A DNA stretch of 5,877 nucleotides, taken from NCBI GenBank assembly GCA_012511315.1, contig JAAZGI010000318.1, positions 1-5,877 on the forward strand. The letters are read 5' to 3'. The notes beneath the pieces were generated by a model. The model did no database searches, was not told the DNA's origin, and saw only the letters and a program-made list of their open reading frames with translations. The DNA is from Clostridium sp. (lineage in GTDB: Bacteria > Bacillota > Clostridia > Clostridiales > Clostridiaceae). This document shows, piece after piece, positions 5,849-5,877 of the stretch. A program made the translations under genes and the position numbers. Each line of letters starts with the position of its first letter. Position 1 is the first letter of the stretch.

Positions 5849-5877
5849 ACTTTATGCGTAATTCCCTTGCTTTTGTT

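Noticed and set aside
1..5877. CRISPR arrays, insertion sequences, tRNA or rRNA genes
   Set aside because: No repeated spacer-like units, transposase frames, terminal repeats of coding elements or tRNA-like cloverleaf sequences were seen.

Overview
The window looks like part of the genome of a strictly anaerobic, amino-acid-fermenting Firmicute (Clostridia type) that uses the Stickland reaction. The evidence is an almost complete set of catalytic genes for D-proline reduction, an in-frame UGA read as selenocysteine, strong AGGAGG-type ribosome binding sites and AT-rich intergenic DNA. Family assignments come from motifs and remembered family sequences, with no database search. The species cannot be named.

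All five genes lie on the minus strand, so the transcription order runs from high to low coordinates. First is prdA (3976-5835), the D-proline reductase proprotein, which self-cleaves at Thr414-Cys415 to make a pyruvoyl cofactor. Next is an unnamed 91-residue S1-like small protein (3701-3976), which shares one base with the prdA stop. Then comes prdB (2995-3720), the selenoprotein subunit; its TGA at 3268-3270 is Sec151, and an ordinary ORF caller would split this gene. After a 204-bp gap containing a long hairpin comes prdF (1783-2790), a proline racemase with both catalytic cysteines. A strong intrinsic terminator (1661-1705) follows. Beyond it, apparently with its own promoter, is an SLC45-like major facilitator transporter (215-1507). 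Bases 1-214 hold no gene that I can support.

The genes form one pathway. PrdF converts L-proline to D-proline. The PrdA/PrdB complex then reductively opens the ring to 5-aminovalerate, using the pyruvoyl group (PrdA) and the selenocysteine (PrdB). The small protein is fixed between the two reductase genes by overlaps on both sides, so its translation is probably coupled to theirs, but its role is unknown. The electron-donating PrdC, the regulator PrdR and the accessory PrdD/PrdE are not in this window. PrdD/PrdE are also absent from the prdB-prdF interval, where they sit in Clostridioides difficile as I recall it.

The system itself is known rather than new. The points most worth a second look are the conserved-looking small protein, the intergenic hairpin whose GU pairs make it perfect only in the sense RNA, the compact gene order, and the uncharacterised transporter.
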